Shown: piece after piece, positions 62,778 through 64,000 of the stretch
How the letters are laid out: every line of letters begins with the position of its first letter
Numbering within the stretch: position 1 is the stretch's first letter
Assembly: GCA_020466095.1 (NCBI GenBank)
Contig: CM035807.1
Coordinates: forward strand, 61,323,812-61,387,811
Length of the DNA stretch: 64,000 bases
Source: Chlorops oryzae
Taxonomy: Eukaryota; Arthropoda; Insecta; Diptera; Chloropidae
Reading direction: 5' to 3'
Program-made: the position numbers and the translations under genes
The notes under the pieces: model-generated
Databases searched by the model: none
The model's input: only the letters and a program-made list of their open reading frames with translations
What the model was told of the DNA's origin: nothing

Positions 62778-64000
62778 TTACTTTAGTAACTTAAGTTTAT
62801 TTTTATGCATTACAATTTTCTTATCTTTAGATCTTAAATGATAATTATTTCTATCATCTATCATTTCCACTACGTAAGGGCCCTTATAAGTACTGTCTCA
62901 TTTGTGGCTGGTATCATCCTTTACTAGAACTGAATCGCCTATGTTTATTTCTACGCTATGTGTATTTTTATCATAATTAAATTTTTGAGCTAATTTGCTT
63001 TTTTCAATCATTCGTTTTGCTCTTTCTTGTGCTACTTGTAATTTGAACTTTATTTCTTTGTCGTATGCTTCGTAATTGTATACGGGCGTTATATTTGGTT
63101 GTTGGAGAAATTCATATCTTGGTGGACTTTTGCCAAACACTAGCTCAAAGGGGCAATAACCGTGCACTGTGGACGGAGTCGTGTTGTAACAGTATGCAAA
63201 AATTTTAAGCCATTCGTCCCAGTCCGTTTTGTCAAGTGAGATATAAGAGCGTACATATTCGTTAAACGTTCTATGTATTCTTTCAATAGATCCTACCGTT
63301 TGGTGATGGTAAGGGGTGGATGTTTTATGTTCAATTTTTAAGAGATTGCACAGTTCGACGAATAAGTTGTTTTTGTACTCTGTACCCATATCTGTTATCA
63401 GCGTTTTGAATGAGCCATAAACAAGTATGAAGTGATCAAAAATTGCCTTTGCAATTACTTTAGCGTGCTTGCTGGGTACGGGGATGGCAATTAAATACTT
63501 CGTTAGGTCACAAATAATTGTTACTGCGTATTCGTTTCCACTTTCTGTTCTTGGCAGTGGACCTACTGTATCTATCTGAAGAGTATTGAAGGCAGTAATT
63601 GGAGTGTTTGTCAAGATCATGGGTTCTTTATTGTGTTTAGTCGTTTTATTTTTGTTACAATGAATACATTGTTTGACATATTTTTTGATGTCACGCGACA
63701 TATTTTTCCATTTGTAGTTTTGTTTAATTTTGTTGGTCATACGATTGATACCTGGGTGGCCACCATTAACAGGATCATCGTGATATTCTTTTAGAATTTT
63801 TTGGATTAACTCATTGTCAGTAAGGTAAGTTATTTTCGGTGTAATGGCAATGATCAGATGCCCTAATAATTTGTTGCCCATTTCTTTAAATTCATCTAGA
63901 TGAGTGTAATTGAACAATTTATCATTTAACGATACTTGTAATTTTCTGATGCTTAAATTGTCAGCTATTCTATTTAGCTTAGAAAATAGTTGGCCTAGGT
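62778..64000 (-). pseudogene. pol: pol 3' end: integrase, premature stop, partial at 5' end
   Basis: The frame is open from the right edge through the integrase HHCC finger (H...H, CIHCNKNK), then DDE-core blocks LQIDTVGPLP, ITDMGTEYKNN and HHQTVGSIERIHRTFNEY. After VLVKDDTSHK an in-frame TGA (62898-62900) interrupts. The same frame continues DSTYKGPYVVEMIDDRNNYH to a stop at 62778, a typical C-terminal tail of this element type. One base change could explain the TGA, so the copy is young but its Pol is truncated by about 40 residues. Confidence 0.88.

Larger units (their letters stand above)
62216..64000 (-). mobile_element. 412/mdg1-like LTR retrotransposon, 3' part, runs off right edge
   Basis: Order on the minus strand: integrase, polypurine tract, LTR ending at 62216. 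The insertion site is the paralogue of the intact sequence AAAAGCACACTAAACG at 36250; here AAAAGCACAC is followed by the LTR. The element is of the same general type as the one at 1-4858, but the LTR sequences differ, so they are different families or subfamilies. Confidence 0.88.

Overview
The window looks like heterochromatin-type or repeat-island DNA from a higher fly (Diptera, Brachycera). I base this on the element types: 412/mdg1-like, Ulysses/Osvaldo-like and Jockey/LOA-like retroelements, an irritans-type mariner and an insect-type Helitron. A tephritid is plausible but not proven. I found no convincing single-copy host gene, no tRNA or rRNA gene and no CRISPR array. Almost everything is mobile DNA, much of it nested, plus a satellite array and segmental duplications.

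Layout. (1) 1-4858, minus: 5' half of a 412/mdg1-like LTR retrotransposon (LTR 4312-4858, tRNA-type PBS, a small membrane-protein ORF, gag, frameshifted pol). It is inserted in (2) 4859-10433: about 34 copies of a ~164-bp satellite, cut by a 100-N assembly gap. (3) 10534-12898: non-coding, with one copy of a dispersed repeat. (4) 12899-21044, minus: a decayed Helitron (HUH Rep plus Pif1-type helicase). It carries three insertions: a 2036-bp element with a 117-bp tandem array (6-bp TSD), a 646-bp hAT remnant (8-bp TSD), and a 336-bp hairpin-rich insert (long TSD). (5) 21070-30285, minus: a dead non-LTR retrotransposon split by a nearly intact 5.9-kb LOA-like LINE (23234-29115) with a 15-bp TSD. 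(6) About 30500-34060, plus: a decayed Jockey-type LINE. (7) 34726-36260: a segmental copy of 59873-62215. (8) 36946-49473, minus: a 12.5-kb gypsy-superfamily element with 4-bp TSDs and 3.15-kb LTRs. Each LTR carries the same 245-codon ORF of unknown function. (9) 48888-60720: a tandem duplication (A and B). Both copies contain the end of that LTR, a dispersed repeat and a deleted mariner; A alone gained a 2.5-kb long-inverted-repeat element. (10) 62216-64000, minus: the 3' end of a second 412-like element.

The insertions can be ordered. The large LTR element and the mariner landed in the dispersed repeat. The region then duplicated in tandem. The long-TIR element entered copy A after that, and a 412-like element entered the copy-B side at 62215/62216. 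Paralogous empty sites inside the window support the last two insertions.

The most unusual object is the LTR-encoded protein of the 12.5-kb element. Its ORF is intact in both LTRs, has a possible splice acceptor just before its ATG, and ends in a basic, NLS-like, cysteine-bearing tail. The same element has an exact UUUAAAC slippery heptamer at the gag/pol overlap and duplicated reversed-order zinc-knuckle-like motifs in Gag. All family assignments are by eye from motifs; no database search was possible.
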